NCBI GenBank assembly: GCA_026419785.1
Contig: JAODTK010003566.1
Location: forward strand, 167,273 to 231,272
DNA length: 64,000 bases
Origin: Sclerodactyla briareus
Lineage: Eukaryota > Echinodermata > Holothuroidea > Dendrochirotida > Sclerodactylidae
Reading direction: 5' to 3'
This document shows positions 14,025-25,076 of this stretch, piece by piece. The notes beneath the pieces are model-generated. The model was not told where the DNA came from and searched no databases. It saw nothing but the letters and a program-made list of their open reading frames with translations. Each line of letters begins with the position of its first letter. Positions within the stretch are counted from its first letter, which is position 1. Made by a program: the position numbers and the translations under genes.

Positions 14025-14330
14025 AGTACCTGCACGCATACACGTACTACCTGCACGCATACACATACTACCTGCTCGCATACGCATACTTTACATGCGC
14101 GCATTACAATACTAGCTTGGCCTGCATAAACATCCTACCTAACCCATACACATCTACCTGCACGCATACACATACTACCTGCAACCATACACTATACATG
14201 CACGCATTACACATACTACCTCACACGCATACACCTACCAACGCACGCATTACACATATACTGCACAAATACACATACTACCTGCACGCATACACAGAAC
14301 TAACCTGCACGCATACACATACTGGCACTA
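14025..14330. repeat. minisatellite, ~21-bp unit
   Basis: Units like CACGCATACACATACTACCTG are repeated with variation for about 300 bases. The overlapping His/Thr-rich ORF is a product of the repeat. Confidence 0.85.
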
Positions 14331-15006
14331 TTCACATGCATGTTGCTCCATCTAGAATTTGTCGCATTGTTGTGTCTGGTGTCTGTCGTCTTTCTGTCTG
14401 TGAATATGTTCATTGCGAGATCTCTGAATTTTAAGTTAATTTCCCAATGCTGGAATTCTGGGTGAAGGGGCATGTCCAAGTTTTTGCGTTATGACTCTCT
14501 TCCAACTTACTCATTTGCATGAGTTTACACATTTCAATGAAAATTACCCCAAAAACTGCAGTAGTGAATATTGGTATGATTGGTAGAAAAATCCATTATG
14601 TGATGCTGTTGTATATGTGTAAATGACAAAAATGAAGTTTGCACAAACTGATTGGATTTCCCCAAGTTATGCAATTTTTCGCATTCGTCAGATTCTCGTG
14701 TATTTGGGGGGATATGGTCTATCACCATCACATTGACCATGGAACAAGTCCTTAAGGGTTATCCATGGTGACGCAACTACTGATTTTTTTTTTCTCTTCT
14801 CTTTCTCCTTTTACATGAACTTTGTGTTTTGATCTTGGCGTGAGAATTTTCAAGTAATGCAAAATGTAATCAATTTCTAAAGATTATCCGATTCATATTA
14901 GCATGGTAATGTGGTCATATCTCTGCTTCTGACCACACAGCCAGGCAGGACACTTGTGGTCTTATTCAGTCGGGCCCCAGATGCCAATTTTCACACCCTT
15001 TTGTAG

Positions 15007-15071
15007 GCCAATTAGATGAAGTTGTTCAATTGGTAGATCAGTGGACCGACTCTCATTGGCATTCCATCCTT
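15007..15071 (+). CDS. candidate internal exon, with tRNA D-arm-like sequence
   Basis: The acceptor is ACACCCTTTTGTAG and the donor is CTT|GTAAGA. With two leading bases it reads QLDEVVQLVDQWTDSHWH then SIL; its entry phase matches the end of the 13520 exon. However, part of it (TCAATTGGTAGATCAGTGG) resembles the D-arm and A-box of a tRNA gene, so a tRNA-like element is an alternative. Its exit phase (0) does not match the next exon exactly. Confidence 0.45.
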
Positions 15072-15195
15072 GTAAGAAAGTGCCCCTGCAGGCCATAGGC
15101 CATCCGTATATCTGGAAGCTCTTTGAGCCGATCGTTTTGGTGATAATGCCCCATCTTTTTTTCTTCCCTGTCAGTCTCTTATCCCATTGGTTCAG

Positions 15196-15300
15196 GTTCA
15201 GACCTTCCAGGAGGGAGCAATACTTTGGTGGATTCTGGCAGCATGGTCAACTACTTAACTCTAATTCTGTTTCCAATCGTCCTGCTGTTCCGGAGGCTAG
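15196..15300 (+). CDS. internal exon encoding a transmembrane helix
   Basis: The frame reads SDLPGGSNTLVDSGSMVNY followed by the hydrophobic run LTLILFPIVLLF and a basic RRL, typical of a membrane helix with a cytosolic stop-transfer end. The acceptor is GGTTCAG at 15195; another at 15174 would add seven residues in the same frame. The donor is G|GTAGTT, leaving phase 1, which fits the exon at 16093. Other frames hit stops or lack the helix. Confidence 0.55.
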
Positions 15301-15716
15301 GTAGTTGTTCTCGTATCGATCCATAATACCGCTCCTATGGATGAATGAAACCTTGTGTGTTCAGGTAATTTACAACTACACAGGCAGGAGGTTCCATCTC
15401 TCAACATCCAGTTTTTAGTTTGGAACTCCTTACCGCAGAAGCCACAGGTTAATGCATTGAATTCGCTATGTGAATCTGCTGAGTTTGCCCTTCAGGTATT
15501 TAGTGATTGTTCCACAAATTGCCGCGTGAAAAACTCTTTTCTTTTCAATCCTGCGTGACATTGAACTTATCTATACAGATCACTGATTCCAATGGACTGT
15601 GGATAATTTCAGTGGAAAAAGATTATCGAACCTTACATTTGAACATTGGGCTTTAGTAGTTGCGTACTCATTATTGTCACTGCGATTAACAATTCCTGAA
15701 AAAACAAAACAAACAA

Positions 15717-15985
15717 ATACACAACACAAACCTTTTTTATCTCAGTCAGTAGAGCACCAGACTGCAAACCTTGTTTGCGAGTTTGGAGCCCATTGGAAGT
15801 CCCGAGTACTTTTCCGCATTGCTGTTGGACACAAGGCAGGTCTCCTGAAAGCCTTTGTGTGTGCCTATATAAGCAATTAGTTTACTTACTACTGCTATGC
15901 CTGCCCTAACCGAATGGCATGTCCCGGTCCGTTGTTGATTGAGTGTCGGTCCTGCGTCCTTATCCCAATAAAAAATTTGGTTCAA
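15717..15985 (+). mobile_element. tRNA-derived SINE candidate
   Basis: The head contains TCAGTCAGTAGAGCACCAG, close to a tRNA A-box and D-arm, then an ACTGCAAACC anticodon-loop-like stretch and a weak B-box (GTTTGGAGCCC). About 190 bases of unrelated body follow. The same bases contain an open frame with an AG acceptor (SVEHQTANLVCEFG), so an exon is the competing explanation. Confidence 0.4.
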
Positions 15986-16092
15986 CTAAAAGTCTGATGT
16001 TTCAAACATCCCTGGAATCACAGACTCGTGAGTTTATCGCATAGCAACATTTCTTCTTCTGCTAAATTCGGGATCTGTACTCCTCTACCTAG

Positions 16093-16178
16093 CCTCTTCA
16101 ATTTCCGGAAGAATTCAAGAACTCTTCAAACACTCAAGAGAAACATACTGTAAAAAAAAATAACTGGAAGAGAGACAG
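16093..16178 (+). CDS. juxtamembrane exon with homopolymer frameshift
   Basis: The acceptor is ACTCCTCTACCTAG and the donor is CAG|GTGAGA. With the incoming phase it reads SSISGRIQELFKHSRETY then CKKK, following directly on the membrane helix. A nine-A run at 16152-16160 then forces TAA. A tenth A would restore the frame, give ITGRET and leave phase 1 as the 18370 exon needs. A large GTGAGAT-rich minisatellite begins immediately after the donor. Confidence 0.5.
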
Positions 16179-17775
16179 GTGAGATTAGTTGTGGAAGGTG
16201 GAATCAAGTTTGAAAAGTGAGATGAGGTGTGAACGTGAATGAGCGTGTGAAAGGTGAGATGCATATGTGAAACGTGAGATGAGATGTTGAAAGGAGGAAT
16301 GAGATGTGAAATAGGAGATGAGATGTGAATGGGAGATGAGTTGTGACCATAGATGAGGTGTGAAAGATAAGGTAAATGTGATGGTGAGATGAGATGTGAA
16401 CGGTTAGATGAGTGTGCAATACTGAGACAGGATGTGAAAGTGGAGATAGATGTGAAACATGAGATGAGGTGTGCAAGAGGAGAATTAATGTGAATGGTGA
16501 GATGAGTGTTGAAAGGTGAGATGATTTGAAGAGGAATAGATGTGAATGGTGAGATGAGTGTGAAACATGAGATGATGTGTGAAAGAGGAGAATAGATTGA
16601 ATGGTGAAGATGAGATTTGAAAGGTGATGATTAGGTGTGAAAGCGGAGATAAGATTGTTGAATTGTAGATGAGATTGAAGGTAGAATGAGGTGTGAAAGG
16701 TGAGACAGTGTGAAAGTGAGATGAAGATTGTGTAAACCTTAGATTAAGTTGAGAAGAGGGTCAGATGATGTGGTGAACTCACTGAAATGTGAAAGGTGAG
16801 ATAAGTCTGTGAAAGAGCTGAGATAACATGTGAAGGTGAGATGGAGATTGTGACAAACATGAGATGAGTTGTGAAAGATGGAGATACAGAATGGTGACTG
16901 GTGAGATGATATGTGAAAGGTGAGATGAGGATCAGGAAGGAGATAAGATGTGAGATGAGATTGGAAAGGTGAGATGAGATGTGAAACATGAGGTGAGGTG
17001 TTGAAGAGGAGGGAGATAAATGTGAATGTGAGATGAGGTGTGTGAAGGAGGAGATAAGATGTGAATGGTGAGATGAGATGTGAACCTGATATAAGATGTG
17101 ATGGTGAGATGAGATGTGAAAGGTGAGAGAGGTGTGATGAAAAGAGGAGATGGAGGTGTGAAAGGTGAGACAAGGTGTGAAAGATGAGATGAGAGATGTG
17201 AAAGAGGAGATAAGATGTGATGGTGAGATGAGATGTGAAACATGAGATGAGGTGTGTGAAAGAGGAGATAGATAAGATGTGAATGCGTGCGATGGGATGT
17301 GAAAGGTTGAGATGAGGTGTGAAATGGGAGATAAGATGTGAATGGTGAGGATGAGCTGTGAAAGGGAGATGAGGTGTGAAGGAGGAGATAAGATGTGAAT
17401 GGATGAGATGGATCGTGAAACATAGATGAGTATGTGAAAGAAGGAGGATAAGATGTGAAGGATGAGATGTGAAAGTGAGATGAGGTGTGAAGGAGGAGAT
17501 AAGATGTGAAAGGTGAGATGAGGCGTGTGAAAGGTGAGACAAGATGTGAAAGGTGAGATGGAGATGTGAAAGGTTGAGATAGATGTGTGAATGGTGAGAT
17601 TTGAGATGGATTGTGAAAGGTGAGATATTTGTGAAAAGTGAGATGAATGTGAAAGGTGAGTGTGAGACAAGTGTGGAGTGAGATGAGGTGTGGAAGGTGA
17701 GATGAGGTGTGAAGGTGAGATGACATTTGAAAGGTGAGATGAGGTGGTGACAAGGTAAGGTGCAGGTGTGAATAC
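16179..17775. repeat. GA-rich minisatellite, ~17-20-bp units, 1.6 kb
   Basis: Irregular units like GATGTGAAAGGTGAGATGA fill the region. It begins at the splice donor of the exon ending at 16178, and most units carry AGGTGAGAT, which is itself a good donor. The long minus-strand ORFs (267-345 codons, Ser/His/Leu/Thr only) are low-complexity products of the repeat. Confidence 0.9.
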
Positions 17776-18369
17776 TGACACATGAGCCTAGGTTTTGGTG
17801 GGTCAGCTGTGGAACTAACTGATGGATGGTCTCCTCAGACTTTTAATTTCGTCATATATTTGTGTTACACTCATTTTTGTTACACTCATTTTTGTTACCA
17901 ACCCTCATAGATGCAATCTGTACTTCTCCCATAACGACATTCATTTCTGTTATACCATGTCCAATTCTTGGATTGTTATAAGCAGACAGTATGCCGAAGC
18001 TATAGCCTGCCTCGCAGTCAGCAGCTGCGGAAGTATTCTATAATCTGTATTCTATATTGTATAACGGCCTACAAATACCAATGTATCAAACTTTCTCTGG
18101 TAACGTTGCAGATAGATGTTCAAAGTATTTTCTTTTCACAAGAGTGATTAATGAGTGAATAGCCTCCGCTGCAGCATGATGTTTGGTCTAAAGTGTTTGG
18201 TGCTTCAAGAACGGCCCTTGGACTTTTTTTCAGAATTGTTGCGAGAATTCGCGAGTTCAATTGTTCTTCTCCTTCCGTGGGTTGTTGTGGTTACAGGGTT
18301 GTTCATTAGTTATCTTCCTTACTCTTCCCTTCTAAGAACTAAAACTAAAACTTCTTTCTTTTGTGGCAG

Positions 18370-18494
18370 CCCCCCCACCCTTGCCCTTCCCCTCTGAAGC
18401 TCAGAGGAATGCACGGCTAATTGAGCTCCAAACAGTTGAAAACTTCAGAGAGTTGCAAGACTGGGCTATGAGGACATGGAATGAGAACCCGCAG
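18370..18494 (+). CDS. internal exon of the long gene
   Basis: The acceptor is TTCTTTTGTGGCAG and the donor is the consensus CAG|GTAAGT. The open frame begins PPPLPFPSEAQRNARLIEL and continues with FRELQDWAMRTWNENPQ, looking like a proline-rich start followed by amphipathic helix. It exits in phase 0, matching the next exon. Product unknown. Confidence 0.65.
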
Positions 18495-19815
18495 GTAAGT
18501 AATATATCTCACACATATGTCATCAGTTATATTAGTTGGCACCTTCACCTCCCAGGGCTCACCAGCTGAATAGTTCTGTAAGAACCGTCACCAGTTAAAC
18601 TTGTCCTTACACCTGACAAGAGATCAAGCCGCAATGCTCTTGGACACGTGCGCTCGGACACCGCTAAGGAGAACTGCGAATGCGTGCATCGTACCACAAC
18701 ATTCTCAAGCAGTGACACTTTTGTATTCAGGTGCCTACTGGAGGAACTCAAGCAGACGATGAACAGAGAAAATTGGCCACTCATAGCAAAAAAGGGGCTT
18801 TCTAACCTTTATTGGGCAGTCATTCCACGTTCTGTACATGCCCTCACAAACCCCTTGTGGGCCTTTCAGTTTTGCTGGAAATATTCAGCTCTTTCCAAAC
18901 CTTGTAGTTGTATTTTTTCCGCAGCTTGCGAGCAGTTTTGAGGATTCTTACAGTGGTTACGGAGTGTATTCATTGCCCCATCCCTTGCAGTCATGTTAAG
19001 ATTGCGAATTGGACTGCATGCTTCCACATGCCATTGTTCCGTGATCAGTTTAATCACTGTTGACCATAATGACACCAAAATAACTACTTATCTAAACAAT
19101 GGTAGGGTCATTTCTGTTTAACAGGTATGTATTTTTGGTATCGCATGTTTATCTCAGTGACAGTTTCAAAATGTGGATTCGTTGAGAGTGAGCGTTCCAT
19201 TCACGAGGCAAGCTGAATATCTTTTGTCTGCAATTGAGGAATTCTGCCCTAATGGCACCAGTACAAATGGATATTATTACCTTCATCGTAACAATCCCTG
19301 ACCTGCGTCACTACTGCCTCTAGCTTCTTCCAACAGAGTAGCAAAGCCATTCACGGACCATGCAACATTCACGCTCTCCTCCATGAGCACTTGGCAATGG
19401 GAACCCCCCCCCTCTCCTCCCCTCTCCTCATACCCAGGAAGCCGGCACTTCTCACTTTGATGACGCTTGTGTACATTTTCATCCCTGTTGTGTGGGGAAG
19501 TGATGTGCCTTTATGCAGGGATTTGCACAGTAGAATACAGGTTACCCTATATTTGCATGGATTTAGCCAGGGAATAAGGGAGGGGGTGGGGGTTTAGCTG
19601 GGATGTGTGTAAAACAGTTGCCATGCTATGCCGGACGACTGGAGTAGATTGTCAGTGTAGCCAGAGTGGATACCCTGTGTGATAACTTTGAAGATGGCAT
19701 CCTCGCTACAGTCCTTGCTACCTCCTGATATGAGAGGGGCATAAACACACTGTTGTTTTTTATTTGAGAAGAATCAAACATTTGACCATGCAGCATTCCA
19801 TCGTCCTATTTTCAG

Positions 19816-19927
19816 AATGAGCTGGTTGAGGGAATGGGGAGAGGATTATCTGCTGGAGAGGAGATCACGGATGGGACCAGCTTCTCCAGTGGGTTTGGGG
19901 ACAAACAGCAGCTCATGCAAGGAGAGG
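19816..19927 (+). CDS. internal exon of the long gene
   Basis: The acceptor is GTCCTATTTTCAG and the donor is G|GTAAGA. It reads NELVEGMGRGLSAGEEI and then GFGDKQQLMQGEG, a Gly/Ser/Glu-rich and probably flexible segment. Entry phase 0 matches the 18370 exon; exit phase 1 matches the 20354 exon. A minus-strand ORF covers the same bases but has no splice support. Confidence 0.65.
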
Positions 19928-20353
19928 GTAAGATTGTAATTATTATGGAAAAATTGACAACAAACAATGCCATTCCTGAGAAGTTTAGTTCAGCAGAGAT
20001 GAATGAAAAAAATGGGGTCATTGTTCACTCGATTTTCCATTATGGAGGAGGAGGGTGGCGGCTCGGGGAAGTACGAAGTGAATGAAGGTGAACAGACAGA
20101 GAATTTATTCTAAAATATTGGCGCAAAATGTATAAAAAGGGTTTTTACAGTTTCAATCTGAGAATGCTATTTAACAACACTTATATGTCATATAATAGAT
20201 GCCCATGGGATGGGATAATCCCATTTCTAAGTCCCTTTCTTTTCATAGCCCCTGAAATTCCCAGAACAGGGTGTTCTGATCCCCGAGTTTACCTGAAAAC
20301 TCAATGTTAGGTACGCCACTATGCGGTCCCATGATGGTGTCCCCTATTCACAG

Positions 20354-20406
20354 GTCAAGATAGCAATGTCCCCAATGTGTGTGTCTACGTATGGCGCTCT
20401 CCACAG
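20354..20406 (+). CDS. short internal exon of the long gene
   Basis: The acceptor is CCTATTCACAG and the donor is CAG|GTATGT. Its two leading bases complete a Gly codon from the previous exon, and it reads QDSNVPNVCVYVWRSPQ. The other frame is also open, so the phase match with 19816-19927 decides the frame. Confidence 0.5.
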
Positions 20407-20532
20407 GTATGTATGGAACATGTCTACAACCTTTACACTTGGTGACATCCAACAATAGAGGACACTATATGTTCAGCATTGATCCGTTTGACGCAAATTA
20501 TCGGTTGTGGGAATAGTGACGATCGGGGTCAG

Positions 20533-20600
20533 TACGAGAGTGACGTCATCAAGCCAGACATCTTTAATTTCCCGGTTATGGGATGCAGTCATCCCAGTGT
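20533..20600 (+). CDS. possible short exon bridging two phases
   Basis: The open frame reads YESDVIKPDIFNFPVMGC then SHPSV, with donor GTATGT. It converts phase 0 to phase 2, which is what the exons on either side need. The acceptor (GGGGTCAG) has little pyrimidine tract, and a minus-strand ORF overlaps it, so this call rests mainly on phase. Confidence 0.3.
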
Positions 20601-20760
20601 GTATGTATATATGTTCATGCATGCATTGCATGTCAATGGAGTGTATATAGAGCATGAGTGTTTCTTTTGACATAATTGTTTGAATTGAATGTGGCTACAC
20701 TTTTACATCCGAATGGCATCTATATGATCCCACTGCTTTATGTATCATTACCAATCACAG

Positions 20761-20926
20761 CTCATCGTGGGGATCTCCCAGCATGGACAAGCCGCTTGGA
20801 CAGAACAGAGGGCACACTCCTACCAGTAGTGATCACAGTGTATGGCTCTCCCATACATTCTATGACGTTGCCTGGTATGCTGGTTTAAACATGGACATCC
20901 TGCGTGCCACTCCTAGTTGGACAGAG
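20761..20926 (+). CDS. internal exon of the long gene
   Basis: The acceptor is ACCAATCACAG and the donor is GAG|GTTAGT. The open frame starts SSWGSPSMDKPLGQNRGH and ends WYAGLNMDILRATPSWTE, with SDHSVWLSHTFYDV between. The polar, probably flexible first half gives way to an aromatic-rich, folded-looking second half. Alternative frames stop. Exit phase 0 fits the 21061 exon. Confidence 0.65.
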
Positions 20927-21060
20927 GTTAGTTTTACCTGAATTCTTATAAAGTATGGATGAATTTGTGGCTAACTGCAAGTTGGTGTGGTGCTCGACAA
21001 GTTATCACTGCCCAAAATATTTATGGTCAATGCAACAGTTTTCTCATTCTTATTTGCCAG

Positions 21061-21085
21061 TTGTTGGAGGGTATAGTTCAGCCAA
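21061..21085 (+). CDS. 25-nt microexon of the long gene
   Basis: The acceptor is a strong TTTTCTCATTCTTATTTGCCAG; the donor is A|GTAAAA. It reads LLEGIVQP plus one base. Both phases agree with its neighbours, giving SWTE|LLEGIVQPS|LYHPFWC across the junctions. It is short, so the case depends on that double phase match. Confidence 0.5.
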
Positions 21086-21398
21086 GTAAAAAACACAAAA
21101 TCAATGAATACATTAAATTGTTCTCCCAAAATAGGAACAATGCAATGAATAATTGTTTTGCTGCATCCAAATACAAGCGCACTGGCCTGTGAATGTTTTT
21201 GAATCTGGAAAATATCTAATGCAATACGAGCATGCTTTTGACATTGCAGAAAGGATGTGCTGATTGGCCGCTATACTCACATGTGATGGCTTCGGGTTGT
21301 GGTGGTCTTCGTTGGTTAAATAATCAGGAGTAATGGTGTGGTCCTGGAATATTGAATTTTCTGGTTTGGATTGCTGTTGTTGCAGTGGTGATGTCCAG

Positions 21399-21487
21399 GC
21401 CTCTACCACCCCTTCTGGTGTTCAGGCAATATGGTTCGGATAAAGTCGTCAAATCAAATAAGAGCCCCTGAAGCAGAGAGAAAGCAA
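21399..21487 (+). CDS. internal exon of the long gene
   Basis: The acceptor is GATGTCCAG, lying just after the pyrimidine-rich TTGCTGTTGTTGCAG; the donor is CAA|GTAACA. It reads LYHPFWCSGNMVRIKSSN then QIRAPEAERKQ. An in-frame TGA just upstream means the exon cannot start at the earlier AG. Exit phase 0. Confidence 0.55.
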
Positions 21488-21617
21488 GTAACATTCTCAA
21501 TTGGCTTCTCAGCTTAGGAGATTGAACAAAAAAGATATTCCCTAACCGCCAATTTCAAGGTTCACGCCAACACACCTGTTACATTCATGAATTTCATATT
21601 TTACATTTGTAGGTCAG

Positions 21618-21691
21618 CTAAACAAAAGATTGTTCATGGCTCCTTGCGTGTTCTTGCTTCATGCGTGGTCTTTGGCCTTCAACCACTATTG
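21618..21691 (+). CDS. internal exon with hydrophobic helix
   Basis: The acceptor is GTAGGTCAG and the donor is GTGAGT. In the incoming phase it reads LNKRLFMAPCVFLLHAWS then LAFNHY, a likely membrane or buried helix. A second frame is also fully open and hydrophobic; phase 0 from the previous exon favours this one. Exit phase 2. Confidence 0.5.
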
Positions 21692-22349
21692 GTGAGTTTC
21701 AATTGAATAGAACATTTGAATTTGAATGAATCTTCTCATATGCATGTTATTCCAGGGTACAGTTTCAAAACACCATTAAGGTATCTGGTCACCTGTAGCT
21801 AGACAAACAGGTTCCACATGAGTGGACCCATAAATGCTAATTAATACAAGTCTGAAAAAATGGTGACCATTGCCATATTCTTAATCATCCTCGCCTAGGG
21901 AACATTCAAAACACCACCAAAAATGTTATCAACAAAATGATTGCCAATGAGTGTAAACACATAGCGCCAAGCATATTGCAAAGCTTGCCCAACACCAATC
22001 AGCCACTGAGTACAGCGCACTAATGGGATAATGTGTGCCAACAATGTATCACAAAATGATTGCATTCAGCGTGATACACAATAGGAGTGCATGAAAAGCC
22101 CAAGGTGTGTACGGAGTAGTCTCTTGACACTCTGTGAAAATACGGCAAACACTGCTTGCGTGCACAATGCCGATGCTTGTGATGCTTGCCGAAGCCAATC
22201 AAAACTGATTTAAAATTCAGTGCCACCGATTTAGATAATGTCTTGCCTGAATGAAGTTCAGGAAGAGTGAATTAACCAATGATCATTTTGGTGGATGTGT
22301 TGCATTGTGTTTGTTGTATGTATTGTGTGCATATGCCTCTCTTCGGCAG

Positions 22350-22389
22350 GATTCTTCTGAGAACTGTTGATCGGTTGTTTCAAAAGTTT
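22350..22389 (+). CDS. short internal exon of the long gene
   Basis: The acceptor is GCCTCTCTTCGGCAG and the donor is GTATGA. It reads ILLRTVDRLFQKF after one base that completes a Trp codon from the previous exon. Small, supported by acceptor quality and phase. Confidence 0.4.
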
Positions 22390-22847
22390 GTATGAATATT
22401 GGGGTTAGCTGACCACATTTGATGAGACTTAGGTTGAAAGCATGACCTGATTGGGTAACTAGCCTATTCTAGTACTCTATTTGTTTTGAGTTTGTTAGCA
22501 ACATTAGGAACAAACCTTGTGGGCTATGGTGAGGTTTGGTACAAAGAACATAGCCATCATTCAGCTCCAATAAAGTTGAAGGTGGCAATGATCACTGGTA
22601 GTTGCTCTTTTGTAAAAACATATAGGGGACTGACAAACTTTAGGCCCACTACTATGAGACCCTTCTAGGCTCCTCTGCTGTTATATCTACTAACTAGAAA
22701 TCACCCACTTTGGACTCGAGATTAGAGATGGTTGGAACCAAATACTTGCACAGAAACAACCACAGGACGTGAAACAGGTAGACCACTGGTTTGAGAACCA
22801 ACTCGTTCAGTGATGGTGCTGTGTTATCATCTTTTCACATGTCACAG

Positions 22848-23018
22848 GTTGTTATCTCAATCAGGTTGCCCATAGTAACTTGAGTCAAGGATGGGATTAC
22901 AGAGGAAAACAGTGCCAATCTCTTTGACCCACTAGAAGATGGGAAGATGGGAAAGCACCTGATTTCGGCAGAAATTGAGAGACAGATGCAGAAACACTAT
23001 GGACTACAGTTGCAGAAG
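22848..23018 (+). CDS. internal exon, frame broken near position 22885
   Basis: The acceptor is TTTTCACATGTCACAG and the donor is AAG|GTATCT. The 3' two thirds read DGITEENSANLFDPLEDG then KHLISAEIERQMQKHYGL, clearly protein-like. In that frame a TGA lies at 22881. The first part reads better as CYLNQVAHSNLSQ in another frame, so one extra G near 22890 would explain the break. The intron begins with a minisatellite whose units copy this exon's last bases and its donor. Confidence 0.6.
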
Positions 23019-23505
23019 GTATCTATGTGCTTGGATGATAGAAAAAACATATCCTGGACTACATTACAAAAGGTATCATGTATTGGATGAAGGAAAAAAC
23101 ATAGTCATGACTACTACCGCTACAGAAGAATTATGCATTTGATCATTAAGGAATATTATTCTTAATTATAGACTGCAAAAAGGTACTATTAATCAGACGA
23201 TAAGGATGCCATTAGTTCTTGTCCTAAAGCTGCAGAATTTATTCATGCATGGATGATAAGATGAAACATAAGTCCCTGACTACAGCTACCAGAACGAATC
23301 TATGCATTGGGTGGAATTGAAAGGAAAACCAGAGCCTAACTATAGCTGCAAAATGGTTATTATCATGGATCTGATGATAAGTAAGCCATAGTCTTGTCCT
23401 AGAAGTTATCTATGCATGGATGATAAGATGGACATAGTCCTAACTAACGAAAGCTGCAGCAGTAAGTAAATCTATGCATTGGATGATAGTGAAAATTTAG
23501 TTCCT
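23000..23505. repeat. minisatellite, ~55-60-bp unit, ~8-9 degenerate copies
   Basis: The unit resembles ACAGCTGCAGAAGGTATC followed by TATGCATTGGATGATAAG and AAAACATAGTCC. The first copy starts inside the exon ending at 23018, and later copies keep the GCAGAA(G)GT junction in part. Confidence 0.75.
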
Positions 23506-24296
23506 AATGATAATTATACCTGTGGTTCCTGTCACCTGCAGTTGTGTAATACTTCCAAATATCAACTCCATATGTGTAGATAGATATATCCATTTCAATT
23601 TGAAATATTTTTCAAGCATAACATGTCTGTACATAATACTTTTGTTCGAGATTCAGTCAGAGAATAAACAACGGGGGAAAAACCCTGTGGAAGGTACCTT
23701 TCGGCCTATAGCTAAAAGCATTCAATTTGTCATGTGCTACCACTCTAGGGCATCATCTCAATTCTGTAAGGATTGGTTCCTGCTGCAACATGAGATCCCC
23801 CTCTTCGCATAACAGTTTCTACCATTATTAGATTTACCATTCACTAGAGTCTCGTCAGTCTACTATTTTTAGGATCTTTATCCCTTTTATAATGCTCCTA
23901 GTGTTCATCACTAGTAGGATTTTGGGAACTTGTAGGGTGAACGCAGTTATTCGGCTTGCTGGCTTTAATATCTGCAATATGCACCTCTCTGACACTGGAC
24001 TTTTACAATTTCAGAGATAATTGCTATTCCGGTACAATTTTCTTTTGTACATTGAGGAATCGGTAGAGAATATCTCTTTGAGTTTTTGCTGATACAGACT
24101 GTAGACACCCCTGCTGTTGTGAGGGCAACTGCTGGACCTGTGTGATGCAAGGTCTATAACTACTTCTCTTTTCCGCTTTACAAACAATTAAATTGTGATC
24201 AGACCAAACGAGATTACAAGACAAAAAAATAGCGACTTCCATCTCTCCTTCAGTCTCCTGCTGATAAGTGGAAAATGACAGCATCTACTGTGTAGA

Positions 24297-24362
24297 ACCC
24301 CCTCCCCCTTCCTTCTCCCCTCCCCCTTCCTTCTCCCCTCCCCCTTCCTTCTCCCCTCCCCC
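24297..24362. repeat. pyrimidine tract, 18-bp unit x3
   Basis: CTCCCCTCCCCCTTCCTT-type units are repeated three times; purely C/T on the plus strand. Confidence 0.85.
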
Positions 24363-24589
24363 ACCACTCCGCTTTAAGATTGTTGTTACTCACCTTAAAG
24401 GCACTGTTTGAACACCTTGGTGTGTTCGTAAATGTTATCTGCCTCCCTAAAGCCCTCCTCGTATGTCTAAACATGAACAGAATGATAATTTACCTATCTC
24501 TGTTGTTTTGTCGCGCACGGCAGCAGCTGTGTCTCGCACATAGAGAGGAGTGTGTCACATGACATCTGTTCCCCACCCCCCCCCTCCCC

Positions 24590-24840
24590 CAGCTAAAAGG
24601 TGGATGGTGAGGCATTCTTTGAACTCCTGTCGAAGATCCACATCTGTCGAGGGGATGCTGATGTTGGTCTGAAGAGCTGTAATCGAGCAGTTGTCTCATT
24701 AGGCTCTTGGCACTATTCAGGAAGAGGAGGCCAGAGTTGGCCAGAGTGTCTATCCAATTCCTGGCATAGTGCTCATGTGTACAAGGGTTCCGAATTGGGA
24801 CACCCAAACTTAAGTCCAGGTGAACAGACTAGATGTGTCA
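24590..24840. other. double-strand open block, strand undecided
   Basis: The plus strand is open from a C-rich AG acceptor at 24593 (DGEAFFELLSKIHICRGD) and the minus strand is open across the same bases (NWIDTLANSGLLFLNSAK then LMRQLLDY). Both look protein-like and cannot both be coding. It may be an exon of the long gene or part of an intronic element. Confidence 0.25.
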
Positions 24841-24957
24841 TCGGGCTGCCCCCCCCCCCTCCCCCTATAAAGAATGATCCTGTAAAATGGAGATAAATGA
24901 TTGTACAAATTATCTCTGCTGTATAAAAATTAACAATCTGAGAACCATTTTTGACAG

Positions 24958-25076
24958 GGTATTGAGTCGAGACAGAGAGCTCGCTATCTCCGGTATGCTA
25001 GACCCCATCGACCTGAGCAGCTGGAGAGAGCTAAGAAGGGAGCTATCAAAGAGAAGATCAGTATTACTCTCTTATG
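24958..25076 (+). CDS. candidate internal exon, basic and helical
   Basis: The acceptor is CATTTTTGACAG. The phase-0 frame reads GIESRQRARYLRYARPHR then PEQLERAKKGAIKEKIS, an Arg/Lys-rich helix-like sequence. A second frame, RDRELAISGMLDPIDLSS, is also open. The 3' end is uncertain: GTATTA at 25061 and GTGCCT at 25077 are both possible donors. Confidence 0.4.

Noticed and set aside
14117..14434. 105-codon His/Thr-rich ORF
   Set aside because: Product of the 21-bp minisatellite.
16739..17783. Overlapping minus-strand ORFs of 267, 345 and 283 codons
   Set aside because: They lie wholly inside the GA-rich minisatellite and consist almost only of Ser, His, Leu, Thr, Phe and Pro. Open frames result from a repeat lacking stop codons on that strand.
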